Assembly: GCF_041154485.1 (NCBI RefSeq)
Contig: NZ_AP028670.1
Coordinates: 1 to 64,000 of the forward strand
Source of the DNA: Variovorax sp. V93
GTDB taxonomy: Bacteria > Pseudomonadota > Gammaproteobacteria > Burkholderiales > Burkholderiaceae_C
Length of the DNA stretch: 64,000 nucleotides
Direction: 5' to 3'
The notes below the pieces were generated by a model, which did not search any database, was not told where the DNA came from, and worked only from the letters and a program-made list of their open reading frames with translations. Shown in pieces: positions 17,982 through 25,945 of the stretch. Made by a program: the position numbers and the translations under genes. The first letter of the stretch is position 1. Every line of letters begins with the position of its first letter.

Positions 17982-18301
17982 GATGAAACCTCTCCTTCCG
18001 CTTCTTCTTTTTGTCTGTGAAGTGCGCGGTTCAGGGCGCGATCCCGCCGACGGGGTACCTTGCTCCGCGAATGTCCCCCGGCCTGCGGCCTCCTCCTTTA
18101 TTTCGCTGCGCAAGGCACCCCATCGACGCGATCGTTATGCGCGGCAGTCGTTGATCGGCCAGCACAGCGACCGCGTCCATCGTGCACAGGGCATCGGGTG
18201 CTCCCCGCAGCGAAATAAAGGAGGAGGGGGCGCAGCCCCCGGGGGACATTCGCGGAGGGGAGTACCCGGTGTCCTGTGCACGCACCCCGGAAGAAACTGA
18301 C
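17982..18301. repeat. Non-coding gap with a long imperfect inverted repeat (REP-like element)
   Basis: This 320-bp gap inside an otherwise tight operon holds two arms of about 70 bp (18052-18120 and 18197-18268). The reverse complement of the right arm matches the left arm over most of its length, sharing the blocks CTCCGCGAATGTCCCCCGG and CTCCTCCTTTATTTCGCTGCG, around a 76-nt loop with a smaller inner symmetry. A transcript would fold into a very long hairpin. An in-frame reading of 105 codons exists (17983-18300), but its product is only the translated repeat. It looks like a dispersed genomic repeat (REP/BIME or MITE-like) that may attenuate or stabilise the operon mRNA. Confidence 0.7.
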
Positions 18302-18703
18302 ATGCAGGACACCGCACTGCGTACCTCACAGCTGGCCGCCTGGCTGGCCGGCACCGGCATCGGCTTGCTCGAGCTGCGCACGCCGCAGGGCACGCTGCGC
18401 CTTGGCCGGCAGGGCAACGACATTGTGGAACTTCCCGCCGAGGTGACCGAGGCCGAGACCGAGCTCGTGTCCGTCCACGCCCCCTCGGTCGGCGTGTTCC
18501 TGCACAGCCATCCGCTGGCCGCCGCGCCGCTGGTGCGCATCGGCCAGCGCGTGGACGCCGGCCAGGCCGTCGGCCTGCTGAAGATCGGCCCGCTGCTGCT
18601 GCCCGTGACCGCGCCGCAGGCCGGCATCGTCGGCGGTATCCACGTGGCCGACGGCCTCGCGGTCGGCTACGGCGCGCCGCTGGTCGACCTGCACCCCCTC
18701 TGA
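18302..18703 (+). CDS. BCCP-like protein lacking the biotin lysine
   Basis: 133 residues from the ATG at 18302, which follows the inverted repeat. The C-terminal ~60 residues keep a biotinyl/lipoyl fold (PLVRIGQRVDAGQAVGLLK), but where AccB of this operon has EAMKM the ungapped alignment gives KIGPL: the biotin lysine position is Pro97. It cannot be biotinylated in the normal way. It may be a structural or docking partner of the carboxylase, or a competitor of AccB; decay is less likely because the frame is intact and codon use matches its neighbours. The pxpA gene follows after 21 bp. Confidence 0.8.
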   Translation: MQDTALRTSQLAAWLAGTGIGLLELRTPQGTLRLGRQGNDIVELPAEVTEAETELVSVHAPSVGVFLHSHPLAAAPLVRIGQRVDAGQAVGLLKIGPLLLPVTAPQAGIVGGIHVADGLAVGYGAPLVDLHPL

Positions 18704-18724
18704 CGAACGAGAGAAGGACCCCCC

Positions 18725-19489
18725 ATGGACATCGACCTGAACGCAGACCTCGGCGAAGGCTTCGGCCCCTGGCGCATGGGCGAGGACGAGGCGCTGCTGG
18801 ACATCGTCTCTTCCGCCAACCTGGCCTGCGGCTTCCATGCGGGCGATCCGGTCATCATGGACCGCACCGTGCGCATGGCGCGTGCGCTGGGCGTCGATGT
18901 GGGGGCGCACGTGGGCTTTCCCGACCTGCTCGGGTTCGGCCGCCGGCCGATGCAGATCGAGCCGAAGGAACTCGTCGCCTACGTCCTCTACCAGCTGAGC
19001 GCGCTGGACGGCATGGCGCGCACCGCCGGCCACCGCATGACGCACATGAGCTTTCACGGCGCGCTCGGCAACATGGCCGCCGCCGACGCCGCGCTCGCCG
19101 AGCCGCTGGTGCGCGCGGTGGCGGATTTCGATCCGAGGCTCATCGTCAGCACTTCCGCGAGCCGCGCCATCGAGGACGCTGCCGCGCGCTGCGGCCTGCG
19201 CGTGCGCACCACCTTCCTGGCCGACCGCGCCTGCGGCGACGATGGCCTGCTGGTGCCGCGCAAGCTGCCTGGTTCTGTGATCCACGACCAGGGCGCGGTG
19301 CTGGCGCGGGTGCGCCAGCTGCTGGAGGAGGGCACGGTCACCAGCTACAGCGGCAGGAAGATCCCGATGCGCGCACATTCGATCCTGCTGCACGGCGACA
19401 CGCCCGGCGCGGTGGAACTGGCCCGTGCGGTGCGCGGCGTGGTCGAGCGGGCCGGACGCGTGGTGCCCATCTCGAAGCAGCCGGACTAG
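18725..19489 (+). CDS. pxpA: PxpA/LamB-YcsF family hydrolase (5-oxoprolinase subunit A)
   Basis: 254 residues, standard length, with GAGAGAAGG upstream. The signature MDIDLNADLGEGFGPW and SSANLACGFHAGDP, then VGAHVGFPDLLGFGRR and HMSFHGALGN, are characteristic. In 5-oxoprolinase PxpA supplies the ring-opening half reaction with PxpB/PxpC. Last gene of the promoter-B operon. With AccBC present, the complete set suggests carboxylation or phosphorylation of a lactam-like substrate followed by hydrolysis to an amino acid, which the regulon's aminotransferase could then process. Confidence 0.93.
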   Translation: MDIDLNADLGEGFGPWRMGEDEALLDIVSSANLACGFHAGDPVIMDRTVRMARALGVDVGAHVGFPDLLGFGRRPMQIEPKELVAYVLYQLSALDGMARTAGHRMTHMSFHGALGNMAAADAALAEPLVRAVADFDPRLIVSTSASRAIEDAAARCGLRVRTTFLADRACGDDGLLVPRKLPGSVIHDQGAVLARVRQLLEEGTVTSYSGRKIPMRAHSILLHGDTPGAVELARAVRGVVERAGRVVPISKQPD

Positions 19490-19536
19490 CCCGGACATGG
19501 TGCTTACCCTAGGCCGCGCGCACGAACACGGGGCAA

Positions 19537-19602
19537 CATAAGGGCGGCTTATTGCTCCACAGCCATTCCGTCTTGGCGCCGCGAGGAAGCGCTCGATACA
19601 GT
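19537..19602 (+). promoter_or_regulatory. LysR-regulated promoter C (SDR-ABC transporter operon)
   Basis: Perfect operator palindrome ATAAG-GGCGG-CTTAT (19538-19552), the 19-base block CACAGCCATTCCGTCTTGG (19558-19576) shared exactly with promoter B, -35 TTGGCG (19573-19578), 18-nt spacer and -10 TACAGT (19597-19602). It starts 47 bp after the pxpA stop and lies 57 bp before the SDR start codon. Its presence shows that the SDR/ABC genes have their own promoter although they follow the pxp operon on the same strand. Confidence 0.75.
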
Positions 19603-19659
19603 GAATTCAACGCAAAGCAAGCAAGACAGCGATCTCCAGTTCCAACGAAAGAAGCAAAG

Positions 19660-20412
19660 ATGCCGTTCTCTGACTACAAGACCGCGCTGGTGACGGGGGC
19701 CTCCTCGGGCATCGGCGCCGCCGTCGTCGAGCGCCTCTGCAAGGAAGGCCTCGAGGTCCACGCGCTGGCGCGCAGCACCGACAAGCTGGCCGAGCTGGCA
19801 GCGCGCACCGGCTGCATCCCGCACGCCATCGACGTGAGCGACCTTGCCGGCATCACCCGCCTCACGCAGGAGGCCGAGTTCGACGTGCTGGTCAACAACG
19901 CCGGCGTGGACCGCCCCGGCTCCATCCTCAAGGCCGACGCCGAGGGCATCGACCTGCTGGTCGACGTGAACCTGCGCGCCGTGCTGCACCTGTGCCGCCT
20001 CGTGGTGCCCGGCATGGCCGCGCGCGACCGGGGCCACGTGGTCAACATCAGCTCCATTGCCGCGGCCTACAACTTCGGCGGCAACAGCACCTACCACGCG
20101 ACCAAGGCGGCCGTGAGCATGCTGTCGCGCCAGCTGCGCATCGACGTCTTCGGCAAGCGCGTGCGGGTGACCGAGATCTGCCCGGGCCGCGTGGCCACCG
20201 ACATCTTCGCGCACGTGCACGGCGACTCCGAAGAGACCTACAAGCGCTTCGTCGAAGGCTACGAGCTGCCGCAGGCCGAGGACATCGCGAACGCCATCGC
20301 CTTCGCGATTGCGGCGCCCATCGCGGTCAACGTGGGCCACATGGAAATCACGCCCACGCTGCAGGTGCCCGGCGGGCTGTCGACCGCGCGGCCGGACGCG
20401 CCGCAGGCCTGA
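19660..20412 (+). CDS. Short-chain dehydrogenase/reductase
   Basis: 250 residues from the ATG at 19660; an earlier reading from 19552 begins inside promoter C. Classical SDR: TGASSGIG cofactor loop (residues 12-19), VNNAGV, ISSIAAAYNFGG and the catalytic YHATK, then CPGRVATDIF. It oxidises or reduces a hydroxyl/carbonyl group with NAD(P). Absence of an acidic residue directly after the second strand (ALARST) leans to NADP. It heads the promoter-C operon, 31 bp before the ABC permease genes, so the substrate is probably made from what the transporter imports. Confidence 0.9.
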   Translation: MPFSDYKTALVTGASSGIGAAVVERLCKEGLEVHALARSTDKLAELAARTGCIPHAIDVSDLAGITRLTQEAEFDVLVNNAGVDRPGSILKADAEGIDLLVDVNLRAVLHLCRLVVPGMAARDRGHVVNISSIAAAYNFGGNSTYHATKAAVSMLSRQLRIDVFGKRVRVTEICPGRVATDIFAHVHGDSEETYKRFVEGYELPQAEDIANAIAFAIAAPIAVNVGHMEITPTLQVPGGLSTARPDAPQA

Positions 20413-20443
20413 GCGCCCCGCACGCCACGTCAAGGAACAGCGC

Positions 20444-21145
20444 ATGAAGGACTTCGACCTGCTCGCGATCCTGCTGAAGCCGGAGTTCGGTGCGATGCTC
20501 TGGCACGGCCTGCAGGAGACGCTGAAGATCGCGGCCGGTTCCTGGCTGCTGGCCATGGCCATGGCGGTCGTGCTGCTGGTCGTGCGCCTCACGCCGAGCC
20601 GGCTGGCCGAACGCGTGGTGGCCGGCTATGTCTCCTATCACCGCAACGTGCCGACACTGGTGCAGCTCATGCTCTGGTACTTCGGCATCTTCAGCCTGCT
20701 GCCCGATGCGCTGCAGGGCTGGCTGTCGGCGCACAACGCGGAAGCGATTCTCTCGATCATCGCGCTCGGGCTCTGCCAGGCGGCCTATTTCAGCGAGGAC
20801 ATGCGCTCGGGCCTGCGCTCGATCCCGGCCGGGCAGGCCGAGGCCGCACGCGCGCTCGGCCATGGCTACATCGGTTCGATGCGCCACGTGATGCTGCCGC
20901 AGGCCATCCGCAACGCGGTGCCGGCACTGGTGAACCACAGCGTGTCGCTGTTCAAGAACAGCAGCCTGGCCATGGCCATCGGCGTGGCCGAGCTGACCCA
21001 TGCGGTGAAGGAAATCGAGAGCCAGAGCTTTCGCACCTTCGAGGCCTACAGCATGGCGACGGTGCTGTACCTGGTGTGCTCGCTGCTCATCATGGCCGTG
21101 GGCGGCTGGCTGTCGCGGCGCTACCGCATCGTCGGAGCGAGGTAA
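20444..21145 (+). CDS. Amino-acid-type ABC transporter permease
   Basis: 233 residues from the ATG at 20444 with AAGGAACAG upstream. About five hydrophobic segments and the permease-ATPase coupling loop SGLRSIPAGQAEAARALGHGYIGSMRHVMLPQAIR identify the HisM/GlnP (polar amino acid) class. It forms the inner-membrane channel with the permease encoded six bases downstream. Part of a complete importer (two permeases, ATPase, receptor) under promoter C. Confidence 0.93.
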   Translation: MKDFDLLAILLKPEFGAMLWHGLQETLKIAAGSWLLAMAMAVVLLVVRLTPSRLAERVVAGYVSYHRNVPTLVQLMLWYFGIFSLLPDALQGWLSAHNAEAILSIIALGLCQAAYFSEDMRSGLRSIPAGQAEAARALGHGYIGSMRHVMLPQAIRNAVPALVNHSVSLFKNSSLAMAIGVAELTHAVKEIESQSFRTFEAYSMATVLYLVCSLLIMAVGGWLSRRYRIVGAR

Positions 21146-21151
21146 GAAGCC

Positions 21152-21910
21152 ATGTTCAGCGTCTATGAAATCCTTCGCGACAACTGGCTGCTGCTGCTCG
21201 TCGGCCAGTACCCCAGCGGGCCGCTCGGCGGCATCGTCGCCACGCTGATCCTGTCGGTGCTGGGCATCGTGCTGGCGTTTCCGCTGTCGGTGCTGCTGGC
21301 GCTGGCGCGGCTGTCGCCCTGGCGCCTGCTGCGCTGGCCGGCCACGGTGCTGGTCTACGTGGTGCGCGGCGTGCCGCTCTTGATGGTGATCCTGTGGGTC
21401 TATTTCCTGGTACCGATCCTGATCGGGCGGGACGTGTCGGGCTTCACCACCATGCTGTGCACGCTGGTGATCTACGAGGGCGCCTACCTGTCGGAGGTGG
21501 TGCGCGCCGGCATCCAGGCCCTGCCCAAGGGCCAGACCGAGGCGGCGCGCGCGCTCGGCCACAGCCACCTCGGCACGATGTGGTTCGTGATCCTGCCGCA
21601 GGCGCTCTACAACATGCTGCCGAGCATGCTGAGCCAGTTCATCTCCACCATCAAGGAGACCACGCTGGGCTACGTCATCAACGTGCAGGAGCTGACCTTC
21701 GCGGCCAACCAGATCAACAACCAGCTGCTGACCAAGCCGTTCCAGGTGTTCTTCATCCTGGCGATGACCTACTACGCCGTCTGCTTCAGCCTGACGCAGC
21801 TCGCGCAATGGCTGGAGCGGCGCATCGCCCACAAGCGGCTCGGCGCCGTCTTGGTGAAGACGTCCGAAGACGGTGTCTCGCTGCCGCCGCCCGCGGTGGT
21901 GAATCCATGA
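21152..21910 (+). CDS. Amino-acid-type ABC transporter permease
   Basis: 252 residues; second permease of the pair. Hydrophobic helices span about residues 25-240, and the coupling loop AGIQALPKGQTEAARALGHSHLGTMWFVILPQALYNMLPS is conserved. Six bases separate it from the first permease and 45 from the ATPase gene. Heterodimeric permeases of this class import polar amino acids or similar small zwitterions, which suits an operon that processes an amino acid or its cyclised derivative. Confidence 0.93.
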   Translation: MFSVYEILRDNWLLLLVGQYPSGPLGGIVATLILSVLGIVLAFPLSVLLALARLSPWRLLRWPATVLVYVVRGVPLLMVILWVYFLVPILIGRDVSGFTTMLCTLVIYEGAYLSEVVRAGIQALPKGQTEAARALGHSHLGTMWFVILPQALYNMLPSMLSQFISTIKETTLGYVINVQELTFAANQINNQLLTKPFQVFFILAMTYYAVCFSLTQLAQWLERRIAHKRLGAVLVKTSEDGVSLPPPAVVNP

Positions 21911-21955
21911 GCCCGCGCCCAGCGGCCATCGCCCCCAAGACCAGGAGACAGCGCC

Positions 21956-22726
21956 ATGAACCCCGTTCCACGCCCCCCAGGGGATGACACCATGATCCTG
22001 TTCTCCAACATCAACAAATGGTATGGCGACTACCAGGCGCTCGCCGACGTCAACGCCGAGGTGAAGAAGGGCGAGGTGGTGGTGGTCTGCGGGCCTTCGG
22101 GCTCGGGCAAGTCCACGCTGATCCGCACCGTCAACCGGCTGGAGGAAGTGAAGTCGGGGCAGCTGCTGTTCGACGGCCACGACATCCACGCGCCCATGAG
22201 CAGCGCGGCGCTCAACAAGCTGCGCAGCCGCATCGGCTTCGTGTTCCAGAGCTTCAACCTGTTTCCGCATCTCTCGGTGCTGGAGAACATCATGCTGTCG
22301 CCGATGCGGGTGCTGGGCGTGAAGCGGTCCGACGCGAAGGCGAGGGCGGCGCAGCTGCTCGATCGCGTAGGCCTGTCGAGCAAGGCAGGCGCCTACCCGG
22401 CCCAGCTGTCGGGCGGGCAGCAGCAGCGCGTGGCCATTGCCCGCGCGCTCGCCATGGAGCCGCCCGCGATGCTGTTCGATGAGCCGACCAGCGCGCTCGA
22501 CCCCGAGATGGTGGGCGAGGTGCTGTCGGTGATGCGTGGCCTGGCCCACGACGGCATGACCATGATGTGCGTCACGCACGAGATGAACTTCGCCCGCGAG
22601 GTGGCCGACCGCGTCTGGTTCATGGACGCCGGCCGGATCCTCGAGAAGGCCGACCCCGAAACCTTCTTCAAGAGTCCGCAGCATCCGCGCGCGCAGCGCT
22701 TCCTGTCGGACCTGCGCGCGCACTGA
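21956..22726 (+). CDS. Amino-acid-type ABC transporter ATP-binding protein
   Basis: 256 residues from the ATG at 21956, chosen for its AGGAGA ribosome site; an ATG 12 codons in (21992, [12 protein letters not shown]) is the conserved family start and a possible alternative. Walker [11 protein letters not shown]-loop [17 protein letters not shown], signature [17 protein letters not shown], Walker [15 protein letters not shown] and switch His in CVTHEMNFA are all present. It powers the import system; closest in type to GlnQ/HisP. Confidence 0.95.
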   Translation: MNPVPRPPGDDTMILFSNINKWYGDYQALADVNAEVKKGEVVVVCGPSGSGKSTLIRTVNRLEEVKSGQLLFDGHDIHAPMSSAALNKLRSRIGFVFQSFNLFPHLSVLENIMLSPMRVLGVKRSDAKARAAQLLDRVGLSSKAGAYPAQLSGGQQQRVAIARALAMEPPAMLFDEPTSALDPEMVGEVLSVMRGLAHDGMTMMCVTHEMNFAREVADRVWFMDAGRILEKADPETFFKSPQHPRAQRFLSDLRAH

Positions 22727-22770
22727 TGCTTGTTTTTTTCCCCTCCCCCGCATCTCCTCAGGAGCTCAAC

Positions 22771-23613
22771 ATGTCGAACAGAAACGTCTTCCGCCTCACC
22801 ACGATCGGGACCTGTCTTTGCGCCGCCTCTCTCCTGGCGCATGCCGACCAGTGGAGCGACATCAGCGCGCGCAAGGAGCTGCGCTGCGGCACCTTCGCCG
22901 ATGTGCCGCCGTTCGCCGCACCCGATCCGAAGACACGCGAGATGGTGGGCCACGACGTGGACCTGTGCCACGCGCTGGCCAAGGAACTCGGCTTGACGGC
23001 CAAGGTCACGCCGCTGTCGGTCGAGGCACGCGTGCCCGAGGTCAAGCTCGGGCGCGTCGACGTGACCATTGCCAATCTGGCCTACACCAAGAGCCGCGGC
23101 GAACAGATCCAGTTCAGCGACCCGTACTACGTGGCCAAGGAAATGCTGGCGGTGAAGGCTTCCGACCCCGGAACGGCAAAGGCCGACTTCAAGGGCAAGC
23201 GCCTGAGCTCGACCAAGGGCTCGACTTCCGAGCTGTCGATCAAGATGAACGGCTCGGAACCGGTGACCTTCCAGGACACGGGGTCGGCCTTCATGGCAGT
23301 ACAGCAGAACAAGTCGGTCGGCATGGTCGCGAACACCATGACCATCACCAAGCTGGTCAACCAGTCGAAGACCGAGGGCGTCGCGCTGAAGATGATCAAG
23401 GAGCCGATGGTGCTGCAGCCCATCGGAATCGGCATGAAGAAGGACGAGCCGGTGCTGCTGGCCAAGGTGAACGCCGCGCTCTACGCGCTGGAGAAGTCGG
23501 GTGAGCTCGACAAGCTCTGGGCGAAGTGGCTCGGGCCGAACACCGAATACAAGATGGTGCGTGAGGAAAAGGTCACGCCGCTGGCCGACCTCAAGTTCGA
23601 ACTCCTGCCCTGA
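22771..23613 (+). CDS. Periplasmic amino-acid-type solute-binding protein
   Basis: 280 residues from the ATG at 22771 (AGGAGCTC upstream). Signal peptide (FRLTTIGTCLCAASLLAHADQ), then a two-lobed binding domain: LRCGTFADVPPFAAPD, GHDVDLCHALAKELG, VTIANLAYTKSRGEQIQFSDPYYVAKEMLAVK, KGKRLSSTKGSTSE. This is the receptor of the promoter-C importer, 44 bp after the ATPase gene. The ligand should be amino-acid-like; it is not determined from sequence. Two or three Cys residues lie near the start, one in the signal peptide. Confidence 0.93.
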   Translation: MSNRNVFRLTTIGTCLCAASLLAHADQWSDISARKELRCGTFADVPPFAAPDPKTREMVGHDVDLCHALAKELGLTAKVTPLSVEARVPEVKLGRVDVTIANLAYTKSRGEQIQFSDPYYVAKEMLAVKASDPGTAKADFKGKRLSSTKGSTSELSIKMNGSEPVTFQDTGSAFMAVQQNKSVGMVANTMTITKLVNQSKTEGVALKMIKEPMVLQPIGIGMKKDEPVLLAKVNAALYALEKSGELDKLWAKWLGPNTEYKMVREEKVTPLADLKFELLP

Positions 23614-23790
23614 ACGTTCGCGGTCCTTGCCTCGTGACGCCACGGTGAGCTTCGCTCCATCCCGCTTTCGGGCGCTCACGGGCTATGCCGTGTGGCCAGA
23701 TGCGGCAGCTGGTGCTTGAGGCTACATTTTTCAGACCAAGAAAAGCCGGCATTCCCTGGGTTGAACAAGCGCCGGCAATCGGAGGACTGA

Positions 23791-24066
23791 ATGCCGCTCT
23801 TGTTCCTGCTGAGGCTGCAGCACACGCTGCTGCCCGTCCGAGTCGCCCTTCCGGAGGAAGTGCGGATCGTCTCGGTGCTTGTGGCCACCGGACTGATCGA
23901 GGCCGAGTTCGCACCCGTGAAGCCCACCGGCCGGGATGCCGCATCGCGCATCGCGACGGTGAGGCGCATCACCGAGGAAGGCCTTGCCGAGCTCGCCAAG
24001 ATGAACGACGCGCCCAAGTTCGTGAAGACCTCGATGCAGTTCGCGCGCGGATTGCGCTTGATGTAG
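23791..24066 (+). CDS. Small uncharacterised protein
   Basis: 91 residues with GGAGGA upstream of the ATG at 23791. No signal peptide or membrane segment is obvious; the N-terminus is hydrophobic (MPLLFLLRLQHTLLPV), and the rest carries a VRRITEEGLAEL helix and a basic C-terminus (KTSMQFARGLRLM). The 177 bp before it contain no other gene. Codon use and the ribosome site argue that it is real, but I recognise no family. It is tail-to-tail with the chloride channel gene, 14 bp away. Confidence 0.55.
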   Translation: MPLLFLLRLQHTLLPVRVALPEEVRIVSVLVATGLIEAEFAPVKPTGRDAASRIATVRRITEEGLAELAKMNDAPKFVKTSMQFARGLRLM

Positions 24067-24080
24067 GGACTGCCTGCGGC

Positions 24081-25838
24081 TCAGGCCTGCCACGGCAGCC
24101 CGCGCATCCGCTCGCGCTTCTCTTCCTCGTCGAAGTGCGCGAGCGAGGGCTTGATCAGGTCGCTGCGCGCCACGATGCCCACCAGCTCGAGCGACTGCGC
24201 GTCCTTCACGACCGGCAGCCGCTCGAGCCGATGGCGTGCGAGCCGCGTGGCCACCGCGCGGCAGTTCTCGCCCGGCATCGCAAAGAACAGCGGCACGTCG
24301 GCGCATGCGTCGCCCACGGTGGCAATGGGATCGCGCGTGCCGCACGCAGCCAGCATCCCGCGGTCCGCCACGCCGATCACCGCGCCGTTGCGCACCACGG
24401 GAAATGCACGGTGGGCCTGGCCGTCGCCGAAATGCTCGAACAGCGCCCGCGCCACCGGCAGGGCCGCGTCGATGCTGTGCACCTCGCGCGTCATGACCTC
24501 TTCCACGGCGTGCCGCTCGAGCGGATCGACGCCGTATTCGCGGTAGATGTGATAGCCGCGGCGCGCGATCTTCTCGGTGAGGATCGAACGGCGCATGGTC
24601 AGCACCGTGAAGCCGTAGGCCACGGCCGACGTGGTCAGCAGCGGCAGCAGCGCATTGCTGTCGTGCGTGAGCCCGAAGGCGAAGATGGTGGCGGTGAGCG
24701 GCGCGCGCATCACGCCGCCCAGCGTGGCTGCCATGCAGACCAGCGGCCACAGCATCGGATCGTTGCCGGGCAGCACGTGCGAGAGCACCACGCCCAAGCC
24801 CGCGCCCATCATCAGGAGCGGCGCGAGCACGCCGCCCGAAGTGCCCGACCCCAGCGAGATGACCCAGATCAACGCCTTCACCGCCAGCAGCGCGGCCACC
24901 ACGCCGAGTGCGAGATGGTTGTGCAGCAGGTCGCCGATCACGTCGTAGCCCACGCCCAGCGCACGCGGCTCGAAGTAACCGCCGATGCCCACCGCCAGGC
25001 CGCCGATCGCCGGCCACCACATCCAGTGGATCGGCAGCTTGCCGAACAGGTCCTCGACCTTGTAGAGCGAGATCGAGAGCGAGGCCGAGAGCGCGCCGCA
25101 CAGAAGCCCCGCGGCCACGCACGAGAGCATCGCGAGCGGGCCGGGCACCGCCGTCTGCAGCGGGAACAGCGGGCCGGCATCCATCAGCAGCGGGCGCGTG
25201 AAACCCGCCACCGCGCAGGCCACGGCCACCGGCAGCAGGCTGCGCGGCCGGAGTTCGAACAGCAGCAGTTCGACGGCCAGCAGCACGGCCGCCACAGGGG
25301 TGCCGAACACGGCCGTCATGCCCGCGGTGGCGCCCGCCACCAGCAGCGCCTTGCGCTCCGCGGCCGTGAGGTGGAAATGCTGCGCGATCAGCGAACCGAT
25401 GGCGCCCCCGGTCATGATGATCGGCCCTTCGGCGCCGAACGGGCCGCCGCTGCCGATCACGATGCCCGAGGACAGCGGCTTGAGCAGCGCGACGTTCGGC
25501 GACATCTTGCTCTTGCCGAACAGGATCGCCTCGATCGCCTCGGGAATGCCATGGCCGCGGATCTTGTCGGAGCCGTAGCGCGCGACCAGGCCGACGATCA
25601 GCCCGCCGATCACCGGCACCACGATGACCCAGGCACCCAGCGTGTGCCCGGCCGGCGAGCGGTCCACCAGGGAAAAGGTCTGGAAGAAGAACAGGTTGGT
25701 GAAGAAGCGGATCAGGTCGAGCAGCACGCGCGCGGCCACGGTGCTGACCGCCCCGATGACGACGGCCATGACAGTGATGCGCAGCAGGCGCGCATTGAGG
25801 GCGAAGTCGCCGCGGGGCAGGTGGGAGGCTGGGGTCAT
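24081..25838 (-). CDS. CLC-type chloride channel/transporter with CBS domains
   Basis: 585 residues. The first ~430 form the many-helix CLC membrane domain, with the anion-pathway motifs GSGGPFGAEGP (the GxExP-type glutamate gate), AVFGTPVAAVLLAVE and GSGTSGGVLAPLLMMGA; the C-terminal ~140 residues are a pair of CBS domains (VEEVMTREVHSIDAALPVARALFEHF; VGIVARSDLIKPSLAHF) that usually bind adenine nucleotides. The gating Glu in GAEGP suggests H+/Cl- exchange. It is similar to ClcB-like proteins with a cytosolic regulatory tail. A MarR gene lies 107 bp upstream on the same strand and may regulate it. Confidence 0.93.
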   Translation of the reverse strand: MTPASHLPRGDFALNARLLRITVMAVVIGAVSTVAARVLLDLIRFFTNLFFFQTFSLVDRSPAGHTLGAWVIVVPVIGGLIVGLVARYGSDKIRGHGIPEAIEAILFGKSKMSPNVALLKPLSSGIVIGSGGPFGAEGPIIMTGGAIGSLIAQHFHLTAAERKALLVAGATAGMTAVFGTPVAAVLLAVELLLFELRPRSLLPVAVACAVAGFTRPLLMDAGPLFPLQTAVPGPLAMLSCVAAGLLCGALSASLSISLYKVEDLFGKLPIHWMWWPAIGGLAVGIGGYFEPRALGVGYDVIGDLLHNHLALGVVAALLAVKALIWVISLGSGTSGGVLAPLLMMGAGLGVVLSHVLPGNDPMLWPLVCMAATLGGVMRAPLTATIFAFGLTHDSNALLPLLTTSAVAYGFTVLTMRRSILTEKIARRGYHIYREYGVDPLERHAVEEVMTREVHSIDAALPVARALFEHFGDGQAHRAFPVVRNGAVIGVADRGMLAACGTRDPIATVGDACADVPLFFAMPGENCRAVATRLARHRLERLPVVKDAQSLELVGIVARSDLIKPSLAHFDEEEKRERMRGLPWQA

Positions 25839-25945
25839 GGCTGTTCGGGAAGGTCGATCTGCCTCATCCGAGGCCAGCCTTCAAATATATCATTTCATGA
25901 CATATCAGCCTCACCCCCTCCCATTGCGAACCCCGCAGCGGCCTG

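Noticed and set aside
17983..18300. 105-codon reading after pxpC with its own ATG
   Set aside because: Its sequence is just the translated inverted-repeat element, biased to Arg/Gly/Pro, with no conserved protein features.
20348..22753. 801-codon minus-strand reading across the ABC transporter genes
   Set aside because: Antisense of four well-supported genes; composition is His/Arg/Gln-rich as expected for a reverse frame in high-GC coding DNA.
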